Shown: positions 34,971 to 46,763 of the stretch, piece by piece | How the letters are laid out: each line of letters opens with the position of its first letter | Numbering within the stretch: the first letter of the stretch is position 1 | Source: Eurosta solidaginis | Lineage: Eukaryota > Arthropoda > Insecta > Diptera > Tephritidae | Length of the DNA stretch: 64,000 nucleotides | Assembly (NCBI RefSeq): GCF_040869045.1 | Contig: NC_090321.1 | Span: 136,081,689 to 136,145,688, forward strand | Direction of reading: 5' to 3' | The notes under the pieces: generated by a model | Database searches by the model: none | What the model saw: only the letters and a program-made list of their open reading frames with translations | What the model was told of the DNA's origin: nothing | Program-made: the position numbers and the translations under genes

Positions 34971-36109
34971 TGTAACGAATTTGCTGCAAATTCCTCTTAT
35001 TTGTCCTTTTGCTAGGTTCGTATCGCTAAACTGTTGAATAAATAACTCCAATATTGAATAATGGAAAAATGGCCTTTATTAAAATACTTCACAATAACAC
35101 TCAAACTTTGCAACGAATAGCTTAATAACCAAACTGATAGCTCAAATGAAACTCCACTATTCAAAATAATACTGCTATTGTTCGCTAGATATCGTCTTAG
35201 TCGTAACTGCTTGACAACTCAAATCAAACTCAAACTCCTCGCCTTTACTGTCGCGCCTTTTATACTTTTTGATTTCTAATTGCATACTTCTAGGCTTTTC
35301 CATTCCAGAACTTACTAGTTAGTTTCGGCTACAAAATCGCCAGCCACAACTACGTGCACAAATTATTGCCCTCTCTTGTGACAACTCAGATAAGATATAT
35401 GCATGTGTTTGTGCATTGCCGCTCCACTGCTCGTATACGTACATATGTGTAGACGCAATTATTTATTCATTTATGTAGATACATAATGATTGAATTATTG
35501 ATGTGAATGTTTGTAGTTTACAGCAGGCATCGGCATTTTGGAAATGCAGATGTGTTAGTGAGAGTGCGATAATCGCGCACATCACTTGATGCATCGGTTT
35601 GCTTAGTTCATTCGCTTATTAGCAAGCAATAAGACAAAATCGTTTGTTATTATATTTTTAATGCGCAAAATGGGAAGCAAAAGGTTTATACAATTAAATA
35701 CATTGTATTTGCGCAAAAGGGTTGGTCAACATTAAATATTTTTCGCTTATGCGCATTGAAAAAATTAACAAACGATATTTGCTTGTTGCTTGCTAATAAC
35801 ATTCGTCAACATTGCGAGCGACGCACACAATCGTTGTTGCTGCGCCAAATGCTCAGTGACTACTAAACTAAAGAGAATAAGAATACCTGTGAATTGAGTG
35901 TGCACAATTGTGCCACTAAATGCCGATGCCTGGTTTACAGTCTCTCGAGTACACATAGGCGTATAAGTAAATGCATCTGTGTGTGACATCTCTCTGGGCT
36001 GCCTTATATATGTGTATACTTGATTTGATTATTGACGTAAATACTGCTTGGCATGGCCTTAGCATCGCCTTAGTGATGGTATAGCTTAGTGATGCTAATA
36101 TCCGTGACA
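34971..36109 (-). repeat. Solo LTR 1 (family of the gypsy at 61346), with nested MITE
   Basis: It starts TGTAACGAATTTGCTGC and ends ATCCGTGACA. It is flanked by a 4-bp duplication ATAT (34967-34970 and 36110-36113). Landmarks CTAAACTGTTGAATAAATAA, ACTTACTAGTTAGTT and AGATATATGCATGTGTTTGT are shared with the LTR at 61346-61861. Without the MITE and its duplicated target it is about 720 bp. Strand is given by analogy with the coding element. Confidence 0.8.
35524..35932. mobile_element. hAT-type MITE nested in solo LTR 1
   Basis: It is 409 bp, with perfect 15-bp terminal inverted repeats (CAGGCATCGGCATTT) and further subterminal inverted similarity (TTAGCAAGCAATAAG against CTTGTTGCTTGCTAA). 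The 8-bp target duplication GTTTACAG (35516-35523 and 35933-35940) fits the hAT preference nTnnnnAn. No transposase is encoded, so it depends on an autonomous hAT. Confidence 0.92.
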
Positions 36110-36132
36110 ATATGTAAAACGGAGCCAGAGTT

Positions 36133-36566
36133 TACAAAAAAAGCTTCTTATTCGCAATGAAAAAAGGAACATTACAAATACAAATCTACATAACACACAA
36201 ATCAAAATAGAGACAAAATGTATCAATTGTGTTGTTAGCGTAGAAACGAGATAAACTTATATAAGCAAGAAAACAAATATAAGCAGGATAGCCCAGTGGT
36301 TAAGCCTACTGGAGTTTCACCGTGTAATTCGCGGTTTGAATCTCGTTGAAGCCTTTGATAACATTACGAAATTGCCTGATGATGATTACGTGGCTGTTTT
36401 CGAAATGGTACCATCGCAATATGTCAGTAGGTGTTTCTTTCTTTTCAGTTTCTCTTAAAACAAACATAATAATTGAATATTCAACTGTTATAAGCCGGTG
36501 TTAAGCTCATGAATTCTTAAATATTAAGTATAAATTAACACACCATTAAATAAACAAATAAAATAT
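36133..36566 (+). repeat. tRNA-derived SINE-like unit, copy 2
   Basis: An uninterrupted copy of the unit at 33784. Its tRNA-like segment at 36283-36352 has box A TAGCCCAGTGG and box B GGTTTGAATCT. It ends in AAACAAATAAAATAT directly before solo LTR 2, as copy 1 does before solo LTR 1. Confidence 0.7.
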
Positions 36567-37586
36567 TGTAACGAATTTAGTGCAACTCCTCTTATTTGCA
36601 ACCGTCTGCTAACTTTCCAATCACTAAACTGTTGAATAAATAACTCCAAATTTAGAAAAATTAAAAAATTATTGTTCTGGCCCTGAGCTCGATTCGAACC
36701 TTGAATGATTTGTCAATAGGCCGCTAAAAACAAAAACAATTGTTAATAAACCATGAGCACTTGGGAATGTCAAACAAAGTAATTGACAATAAACAAAAAT
36801 CCAGCATTATCAGTGATTTGCACCAGATGGCGCAACACTGAATAAATCTAGTTGGTAAAAAGGAATAGAAGTAGCAAATTTGCCAGTCAAACAAACAACC
36901 GCTGTATAGCCAAATGGTTAGCGCAGCATGCATAAAGCGTACTGATGATGAAGGCTTAACACCCTTCGAAATGGATCTATCTGCGCAGCTATGGCAGGTT
37001 GTCTGAAAAATTTTCTACTTACTATTCCAAAAACAAAATAAAATTTTTCAAATTTGGAAAAATTAAAAAATAACAATAATTATCATTAGAAAAAAAAATT
37101 TATTGTTCTGGCCTTGAGCTCGATTCGAACCTTGAATGATTTATCAATAGGCCGATAAAAACAAAAACAATTGTAAATAACTCCACTATTCAATAATGCA
37201 AAATGGCCTTTATTAGACTACTTTCAAAATAACACTTCTATTGCTCGCCAGGTAGCGTCTTAAATCAAACTGATGTCGTGCCTCTACTGTTGCTGCCTTT
37301 TATAATGTCTGGTTTCCTCTTTACATATTTCTAGGCTTTTCTATTTCCAGAACTTACTAGTTAGTTATCAGCTATATAATTACTCAGCTGTAACTACAGA
37401 TGCATGATTTTATAGCTTCGCTCATACCCCATGTGCGTGTATATGAGAGCAACACTTGCACAACCATTGCATACTTTCGGGAGTATCTCAGATATATGCA
37501 TATGGTTGTGCGTTGCTTCTCCGCTTCACTGCTCAGTATCGGCTTATAGATGATAGTACCCCTTAGAGTTGGTAGTATTCGTCACA
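36567..37586 (-). repeat. Solo LTR 2, interrupted by a SINE-like insertion
   Basis: It starts TGTAACGAATTTAGTGC and ends TATTCGTCACA, flanked by ATAT (36563-36566 and 37587-37590). It is split at 36649-37174. It matches solo LTR 1 and the LTR at 61346 through AAATGGCCTTTATTA, ATATTTCTAGGC and ACTTACTAGTTAG. Confidence 0.8.
36649..37174. mobile_element. tRNA-derived SINE-like insertion with 11-bp TSD
   Basis: A 526-bp insertion flanked by AAATAACTCCA (36638-36648 and 37175-37185). A box A-like tRNA start (TAGCCAAATGGTTAGCGC) lies near 36907. About 80 bp containing GAGCTCGATTCGAACC is repeated directly at both ends of the insertion and carries an antisense box B (GGTTCGAATCG). The long target duplication suits LINE-driven retroposition. 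The duplicated ends suggest a dimer or an insertion within an insertion. Confidence 0.7.
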
Positions 37587-37590
37587 ATAT

Positions 37591-38340
37591 TTTATTTAAA
37601 TGCTAGGGTAAGCAAAACAAAATTTTGTATTTAATCTTTAGTTTAGTTACTGAGCTCCTAAAAAAGATAGTCTTCACATTTTGTCATTTATTAATTTTCA
37701 TTCAACTTGAAACTGGGCACATTTAAATAGTTTACGGTATATCTGAAAGCATTAAAAAAAGCTACTTCTATATATTCACAGAGTTTTATTTACATATAAT
37801 TTAATGAACAGTGTACATTTTTTCTTCCACCTGTTGCAACTATGATACATATTGTGCGCAAATATACAAAGATATTGGGGGTTTTTTTACATAATAGTAA
37901 TGCTTGAGTTTTAAGAATAGTACTTGAATTTTAGAAGCAACACATGTGTACAAATAAGGTATAGTTGCACACAATTATCGCATAGTTCTAAATCACTGAT
38001 GCTCAAACGCATTCAAAAACATTTTGCGTTTGTGTTGTAAAATTAGAGACTTCAGCGCTACACAAAAAACTTGCATTTCTCTACTTGTCTTTGTAAATTA
38101 CATAGTTTTAAATTAAATCTAAGAAAGCATTATTGTATTATACTAGGGACACAATTTTTAAAGCGGGCCACCTAAAACAATTTTTACTTAAATAGTTACC
38201 TTATTTCATAAAAAAAATGGCGAAATTAAAGTGGAATTATTATTTTTCTATTGGTCAGAACTTCTGAATGGGTAAATATATTTGAACCATTTTTGTTGTG
38301 AATAAATTGTAGACCTCAGTGGTACGTTTATGTATGTTTT
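37591..38340. other. Unassigned spacer
   Basis: AT-rich with no gene, repeat boundary or motif recognised. Confidence 0.4.
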
Positions 38341-39500
38341 GGACCACATTTTGTATGGAAAACTGGGAGCATGTCTCTCTCTAAAAACTCAATCCTTTCC
38401 ATCAGTCTGTCGTCGGTCTGGCCTTAGGAATGGGACCAGTTCTATAGTTTCGGCTCAGTCTGGAAAGAATCTGATGGTTTTAATGAGACCAGTTCTATAT
38501 TTATCTTGACCTGAAATTTTTACCACCTCTATATATCATTCAACAATTTCGTTGCCTACATTTAGCCGCAAACGTTCTTAAGCTTAGAGCTTTTTGCATT
38601 TGTCGGAGCATGTGTCATCCTACCAACTCATTATACGTTCTTCCGGTTTGTGTTCTGGCTGATCTATACGAAAAAGCTTAGAGTTTTTTGTTTTGTATTC
38701 TGCCTGCAAGAAAAAAAGAGCATAGACGTTCATCAATACAGGAGAGTATCGTGTTCAGATTTTAAATGGGGGGCCATATTTTTATAGAGCCCCAAATTTT
38801 TAAAAGACCCTTCAAATTTCTAATGAGCCCTAGACTTCGCCCGAGAATTTTTAAAGAGTCCCTTAGATTTTTAAAGAGCCCCTTGACTTTGTATTGTATA
38901 CATACTGGCACATACATATATATGTACGTGAGAATTTCATGAAGCCGCATAATTAGTTTTTAGATTTTTAACTAAAGTGCGTCTTTATCATGAAATTGAG
39001 GTCTCTTTATCACACAGTTCTGCAGTTTTTTGCATTTTGTATGAAAAATTCGGAGCATAACCCACCCTAACAACTGATTCTGCATTCTTCCGGTTTGTGT
39101 TCGGGCTGATGTATAAGAAAAAGCTTAGCTTTTTGCATTTTTTATGGAAAATTCGAAGCATGTCTCACCCTAACAACTCCTTACTTTCGGCGCAGTCTGG
39201 GCTGTGTCTGGTAGGAGGAATGAGACCAGTTCTATATTTATCTTGACCTGAAATTTATGTCACCTCTCAAGATCATTCAACAATTTCGTTGGATAAATTT
39301 AGGCGAATAATTTCATCAATGCAGGAGAGTATCGAGGTCATATTTTAAAAGAGGGCTCCAAATTTTTAAGGGGCTCAGATTTTTACAGAGCCCCTCGACT
39401 TTGTCTTGGCGCTCCGATATACCTTAAACATGACATCATATAATTATAAAATTTTTTTTAAATATGAAGATTGAATATTTTATTTGCCTTTTTAAAAGGT
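38341..39500. repeat. Imperfect tandem duplication, about 0.7-0.8 kb
   Basis: Landmarks occurring twice in the same order: GAGACCAGTTCTATATTTAT (38490, 39219), TCATTCAACAATTTCGTTG (38538, 39272), TTCCGGTTTGTGTTC (38641, 39094), AGAGCCCC(T)-TTTTTAA motifs (38800-38885, 39355-39405). Within each copy TTTTTAAAGAGCCCCTTGAC-like short repeats occur. Confidence 0.65.
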
Positions 39501-39519
39501 TGTAAGTTTGTTGGTCCAC

Positions 39520-40760
39520 CTTTATGGCGATATTTCGAAAAGGCGAACACCTATAGAACGAAGGCCCACTCCCTTTTAAAAATACTCATTAACACCTTTC
39601 ATTTGATACCCATATCGTACAAACAAAGTCTAGAGTCACCCCTGGTAAAGAAAGGCCCACTCCCTCTTAAAATACTCATTAACTCCTTTCGTTTGATACC
39701 CATATTGCACAAACGAATTCTAGAGTCACCCCTGGCCCACCTTTATGGCGATATCTCGAAACGGCGTCCACCTATGGAACTAAGGATTACTCCATTTTAA
39801 AATACTCATTAACACCTTTCATTTGATACCCATATCGTACAAACGCATTCTAGAGTCACACCTGGTCCATCTTTATGGCGATATCTCGAAAAGGCGTCCA
39901 CCTATAGAACTAAGGCCCACTCCCTCTTAAAATACTCATTAGCTCCTTTCGTTTGATACCCATATTGCACAAACGAATTCTAGAGTCACCCCTGGTCCAC
40001 CTTTATGGCGATATCTCGAAAAGGGGTCCACCTATAGAACTAAGCCCCACGCCCTTTTAAAATAATCATTAACACCTTTCATTTGATACCCATATCATAC
40101 AAACAAATTCTAAAGTCACCCCTGGTCCACCTTTATGGCGATATTTCGAAAAGGCGAACACCTATAAAACGAAGGCCCACTCCCTTTTAAAAATACTCAT
40201 TAACACCTTTCATTTGATACCCATATCGTACAAACAAAGTCTAGAGTCACCCCTGGTCCACCTTTATTGCGATACCTCGAAAATGCGTCCACCTATAGAA
40301 CTAAGGCCCACTCCCTCTTAAAATACTCATTAACTCCTTTCGTTTGATACCCATATTGCACAAACGAATTCTAGAGTCACCCCTGGCCCACCTTTATGGC
40401 GATATCTCGAAACGGCGTCCACCTATAGAACTAAGGCCCACTCCCTTTTAAAATACTCATTAGCACCTTTCGTTTGATGCCCATATTGTGCAAACAAATT
40501 CTAGGGTCACCCCTGGTCCACCTTTATGGCGATATCTCGAAACGGCGTCCACCTATGGAACTAAGGATTACTCCCTTTTAAAATGCTCATTAACACCTTT
40601 CATTTGATACCCATATCGTACAAACGCATTCTAGAGTCACCCATGGTCCATCTTTACGGCGATATCTCGAAAAGGCGTCCATCTATAGAACTTAGGTCCA
40701 CGCCCTTTTAAAATACTCATTAATACCTTTCATTTGATACACATATCGTACAAACTCATT
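39520..40760. repeat. DINE-type satellite array, inverted relative to D1
   Basis: About nine to ten units with TTTCATTTGATACCCATAT, CTAGAGTCACCCCTGG and GCGATATCTCGAAA spaced about 125 bp. The flanking sequence GACTTTGTCTTGGCGCTCCG...GGTTGTAAGTTTGT occurs on both sides (39403-39508 and 40763-40866), so the array sits between two direct copies of its flank. Unlike D2 it has no DINE core attached. Confidence 0.85.
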
Positions 40761-41463
40761 CGACTTTGTCTTGGCGCTCCGATATACCTTAAACATGACA
40801 TCATATAATTATAAAATTTTTTTTAAATATGAAGATTGCATTTTTTAAAAGGTTGTAAGTTTGTATGTACATACTGACACATATAAGTACATGAGAATTT
40901 CATAGTTAACTAAAGGGCTTCTTTATAATGAACATGCGATTTCTTTATCAACAAGTTTTGTATCTATATATTAATACGCTAACAAAATTTCCATACAAAC
41001 AATTCAGAGGCGGTTTCGCATAGTTCGCATACGTAAAATCATATAAAAGTTATATGAATCGATTCGTATGGATCATCCGCAGTGCATAGGCCTATTTTTG
41101 TTAACAAATATTACTCTTTTTGTTTATCATTAATAGAAAAAATTTTTTGTAAATGCAACGATATCGATATTTACTTTCTTGCGCAAAAGCGCGCCATCTT
41201 TGGACCAAGTATGTAAGTGTTCTAAGACACAAACCTACATAAGCGTACGCTCTACACGGTGAAAGATTAAAACATGGTTTCCCATTGTTGCCACTTACCT
41301 ATAATAGCCTCTACCAAAATCCTAAAAAATTGTTCCAAAGTAATTTGTAGCGTACCAAAAAATCTTAAATAGAATTAATTTTTGACCGGCCCATTTTTTG
41401 TGGCAAATGCCACTTACGCGTAAATACAGAGGTCTATACTTAACAGATTCTTTGTTTTTTATT

Positions 41464-44021
41464 ATACTCAGTTGAGCAGAGCTCACAGAGTATATTAAGT
41501 TTGATTGGATAACGGTTGGTTGTACATATATAAAGGAATCGAGATAGATATAGACTTCCATATATCAAAATAATCAGGATCGAAAAAAAATTTGATTGAG
41601 CCATGTCCGTCCGTCCGTCCGTCCGTCCGTCCGTTAACACGATAACTTGAGTAAATTTTGAGGTATCTTGATGAAATTTGATATGTAGGTTCCTGAGCAC
41701 TCATCTCAGATCGCTATTTAAAATGAACGATATCGGACTATAACCATGCCCACTTTTTCGATATCGAAAATTTCGAAAAACAGAAAAAGTGCGATAATTC
41801 ATTACAAAAGACCGATAAAGCGACGAAACTTGGTAGATGAGTTGAACTTATGACGCAAAATAAAAATTAGTAAAATTTTGGACAACGGGCGTGGCACCGC
41901 CCACTTTTAAAAGAAGGTAATTTAAAATTTTTGCAAGCTGTAATTTGGCAGTCGTTGAAGATATCATTATGAAATTTGGCAGGAACGTTACTCTTATTAC
42001 TATATGTACGCTTAATAAAAATTAGCAAAATCGGAGAAGGACCACGCCCACTTTTAAAAAAAAATTTTTTAAAGTAAAATTTTAACAAAAAGTTTAATAT
42101 CTTTACAGTATATAAGTAAATTATGTCAAGATTCAACTCCAGTAATGATATGGTGCAACAAAATACAAAAATAAAAGAAAATTGAAAAAGGGCGTGGCTC
42201 CGCCCTTTTTCATTTATTTTGTCTAGGATACTTTTAACGCCATAAGTCGAACAAAAATTAACCAATCCTTTTGAAATTTGGTAGGGGCATAGATTTTATG
42301 GCGCTAACTGTTTTCTGTGAAAATGGGCGAAATCGGTTGATGTCACGCCCAGTTTTTATACACAGTCGTCCGTCTGTCCTTCCGCATGGCCGTTAACACG
42401 ATAACTTGAGCAAAAATCGATATATCTTTACTAAACTCAGTTCACGTACTTATCTGAACTCACTTTATCTTGGTATGAAAAATGAACGAAATCCGACTAT
42501 GACCACGCCCACTTTTTCGATATCGAAAATTACGAAAAATGAAAAAAATTCCATAATTCTATACCAAATACGAAAAAAGGGATGAAATATGGTGAGGTAA
42601 TTGGATTGTTTTATTGACGCGAAATATAGCTTTAGAAAAAACTTTATAAAATGGTTGTGACATCTACCATATTAAGTAGAAGAAAATGAAAAGTTCTGCA
42701 GGGCGAAATAAAAAACCCTTAAAATCTTGGCAGGTATTACATATATAAATAAATTAGCGGTATCCAACAGATGATGTTCTGGGTCACCCTGGTCCACATT
42801 TTGGTCGATATCTGGAAAACGCCTTCACATATACAACTACCACCACTCCCTTTTAAAACTCTCATTAATACCTTTAATTTGATACCCATATCGTACAAAC
42901 TCATTCTAGAGTCACCCCTGGTCCACCTTTATGGCGATATTTCGAAAAGGCGAACACCTATAGAACGAAGGCCCACTCCCTTTTAAAAATACTTATTAAC
43001 ACCTTTCATTTGATACCCATATCGTACAAACAAAGTCTAGAGTCACCCCTGGTCAAGAAAGGCCCACTCCCTCTTAAAATACTCATTAACTCCTTTCGTT
43101 TGATACCCATATTGCACAAACGAATTCTAGAGTCACCCCTGACCCACCTTTATGGCGATATCTCGAAACGGCGTCCACCTATGGAACTAAGGATTACTCC
43201 CTTTTAAAATACTCATTAACACCTTTCATTTGATACCCATATCGTACAAACGCATTCTAGAGTCACACCTGGTCCATCTTTATGGCGATATCTCGAAAAG
43301 GCGTCCACCTATAGAACTAAGGCCCACTCCCTCTTAAAATACTCATTAACTCCTTTCGTTTGATACCCATATTGCACAAACGAATTCTAGAGTCACCCCT
43401 GGTCCACCTTTATGGCGATATCTCGAAAAGGGGTCCACCTATAGAACTAGGCCCCACGCCCTTTTAAAATAATCATTAACACCTTTCGTTTGATGCCCAT
43501 ATTGTGCAAACAAATTCTAGGGTCCCCCCTGGTCCACCTTTATGGCGATATCTCGAAACGGCGTCCACCTATGGAACTAAGGATTACTCCCTTTTAAAAT
43601 GCTCATTAACACCTTTCATTTGATACCCATATCGTACAAACGCATTCTAGAGTCACCCATGGTCCATCTTTACGGCGATATCTCGAAAAGGCGTCCATCT
43701 ATAGAACTTAGGTCCACGCCCTTTTAAAATACTCATTAATACCTTTCATTTGATACACATATCGTACAAACGCATTCTAGAGTCAACCCTGATCCACCTT
43801 TATGGGTATATCCCTAAATGGCGTCCACCTATAGAACTATGGCCCACTCCCTCATAAAATACTATTTAATGCCTTTCATTTGATACACATGTCATACAAA
43901 CACATTCCAGGGTTTCCCTCGGTTCATTTTCCTACATGGTTATTTTCCCTTATGTTGTCACCATAGCTCTCAACTGAGTATGTAATGTTCGGTTACACCC
44001 GAACTTAACCTTCCTTACTTG
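41464..44021 (+). mobile_element. DINE-1/Helentron-like element D2, complete, with satellite
   Basis: The empty site can be read in U2 and U3 (CTTTGTTTTTTATTTTAG). The element starts ATACTCAGTTGAGC and ends GAACTTAACCTTCCTTACTTG, inserted within a T-run with no more than 2 bp duplicated. From left to right it holds an end palindrome, a CCGT microsatellite, a non-coding core, a satellite of about 125-bp units (42840-43930) and a terminal short hairpin (TGTTCGGTTACACCCGAACT). This layout matches DINE-1-type elements that carry internal tandem repeats. The plus sign is only a reference orientation. Confidence 0.75.
42840..43930. repeat. Satellite array inside D2
   Basis: About eight to nine units of the same family as 1-1135 and 39520-40760. 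The block from about 42840 to 43790 matches 39480-40760 nearly unit for unit, including the odd unit GGTCAAGAAAGG, so one array derives from the other. Confidence 0.88.
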
Positions 44022-46763
44022 TTTTAGTTGTTTTCAAACAAATATGAAATCACAAATAATGAGTTAACTTTTGCTGAAACTAACTAAATTTATTTATAAA
44101 ATTAATGGAAAATTTGCCCGAAAATGTTTTTGCAATTGCAGATTTAATCCTCACTTTAGATAAAGTACGTCTTATACTGAACAAAAAACAAAAAAAAAAC
44201 AAAAAAGGTTACAAAAATATAACATTAAATTTTTTATACTGTGTTTTATGCTAAGTTATTTTATTTCTTATTTTATTTTTTTATATATTCTTTTATTTCA
44301 ACTTAGTTTATTATTATTTAAATGCAACTTGACTGAATCAGAAAATTTCACGTTGTATATTAAACGGAAAAAAAGTCCCAAAAACGTTTTTGATTATAGG
44401 TCAAAACGGCAACCGGCATCATAGCGGCCGTATTGCATAGGCAGTATATTACCCACTATCTGTAATTTAATACGGTAAACAAAATTTCCATACAAACAAT
44501 TGACAGGCGGTTTCGCATGATTAGCATACGTAAAATCATATAAAAGTTATATGAATCGATTCGTATGGATCAGCCGCAGTGCATAGGCCTATTTTTGTTA
44601 ACAAATATTACTCTTTTTGTTTATCATTAATAGAAAAAGTTGTTTTTAAACCCAACAATCTCTCCAAATATCGATATTTACTTTCTTGCGAAAAAGCGCG
44701 CCATCCGTGGACCAATTATATCAGTGCTCTAAGATGCAAACCTACATAAGCGTAGGCGCTATACGGTGACAGTTTAAAGCAAGGTTTCCCATTGTTGCCA
44801 CTTACCTATAATAGCCTCTACCAAAATCGCCAAAAATTGTTTCAAAATAATTTGTAGCGTACCAAAAAATCTTAAATAGAATTAATTTTTAGCCGACCCA
44901 TTTTTGTGGCAAATACCACTTACACTTAAATAGAGAGGTCTTTATATAACAGTTTCTTTGTTTTTTATTTTAGTTGTTTTCAAACAAACATGAAATCACA
45001 AATAATGAGTTAACTTTTTTTGAAACTAACTGAATTTATTTATAAAATTAATGGCAAATTTGCCCGAAAATGTTTTGGCAATTGCAGATTTAATCCTCAT
45101 TTTAAATATAGTACGTCTTATACTGAAAAAAAAAAACATAAAAGGTTTCAAAAATATAACATTAAATTCTTTATATATCTTTTATGCTAAGTTATTTTAT
45201 TTCTTATTTTATTTTATTATATATTCTTTTATTTCAACTTAGTTTATTATTATTTAAATTCAACTTGACTGAATCGGAAAATTTCACGTTGCATATTAAA
45301 CGAAAAAAAAGTCCCAAAAACGTTTTTGATTTTAGGTCAAAATGGCAACCGGCATCATGGCGGCGGCATTGTATTGGCAGTATATTACCCACTATCTGTA
45401 TATTAATACGCTAACAAAATTTCCATACAAACAATTGACAGGCGTTTTCGCATAGTTAGCATACGTAAAATCATATAAAAGTTATCGCAGTGCATAGGTC
45501 TATTCTTGTTAACAAATATTACTCTTTTTGTTTATCCGGAATAGAAAAAGTTTTTTGTAAACCCAACAATCTCTCCAAATATCGATATTTACTTTCTTGC
45601 GCAAAGTGCGCCATCTGTGCACCAATTATGTAAGTGCTCTAAGACACAAACCTACATAAGCGTACGCGCTACACGGTGAAAGATTAAAACATGGTTTCTC
45701 ATTGTTGCCAATTACCTATAATAGCCTCTACCAAAATCCTAAAAAGTTGTTCCAAAATAATCTGTAGCGTACCAAAAAATCTTAAATAGAATTAATTTTT
45801 TACACGCCCACGCATCACTTACACGTAAATACATAGGTCTTTATTTAACAGATTCTTTGTTTTTTATTTTAGTTGTTTTCAAACAAACATGAAATCACAA
45901 ATAATGAGTTAACTTTTGTTGAAACTAACTAAATTTATTTATAAAATTAATGGCAAATTTGCCCGAAAACGTTTTTGCAATTGCAGATTCAATCCTCATT
46001 TTAGATAAAGTATGTCTTATACTGAACAAAAAACAAAAAATGTTACAAAAATATAACATTAAATTTTTTATATTGTCTTTCATGCTAATTTATTTTATTT
46101 CTTATTTTATTATATATTCTTTTATTTCATGTTAGTTTATTATTATATAAATGCAATTTGACTGAATCGGAAAATTTCACGTTGTATATTAAACGAAAAA
46201 AAACACGTCCCTTGGTTTTAGGTGAAAACGGCAAACGGCATCATGGCGGCCGTATTGCATAGGCAGTATATTACCCACCATATTTATTATTTGGCGAACT
46301 TTGATGGATTATATATCCATTATTCGGATGCTTAGACCCCATAACCTCAATTTGTTTACGTAGCTTAAAGTTATGAAATTAATCTCATTTTAGTAAATAT
46401 GTTTGCGTCAATAATTTCAATGTTTTTGTTTGTTTTTCTTTTCTTTCTCATTTATTCTGCTTTGTTATATTATATCGTTCACAGACGATATTTACAATAT
46501 AATAATAATAATAATAATAACACATAATAATAACGCACATATATATTCATGAAATGTACTGTTTACAAATTTAATACAAATTAATTACGTACAAAGATCT
46601 CAATGGGAATCCCAACATTAAATATCCGAACATTAAAATCTTCATATTTCCACAACGATAACATCAAAACCCGGTAAAAAGTCTAAGTGCATTTATTGCG
46701 ATTTTATATGGAACTGTTTATTCACTTCACTTAATTTTTTCGCACTTTAAGTACTTTATTTTT

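Larger units (their letters stand above)
40962..46282. repeat. Large tandem repeat U, three units of about 0.9 kb
   Basis: U1 is 40962-44463 (943 bp once D2 is removed), U2 44464-45398, U3 45399-46282. Shared landmarks are AACAAAATTTCCATACAAAC, CATAAAAGTTAT, ACATAAGCGTACGC, AATTTGCCCGAAAA and GGCAGTATATTACCCAC. Each unit keeps a short frame starting MANLPENVFAIAD or close to it (44104, 45051, 45950). No product recognised. Confidence 0.85.

Noticed and set aside
36283..36352. tRNA gene
   Set aside because: Degenerate relative of 33922-33989 inside a longer repeated unit, so tRNA-derived rather than functional.
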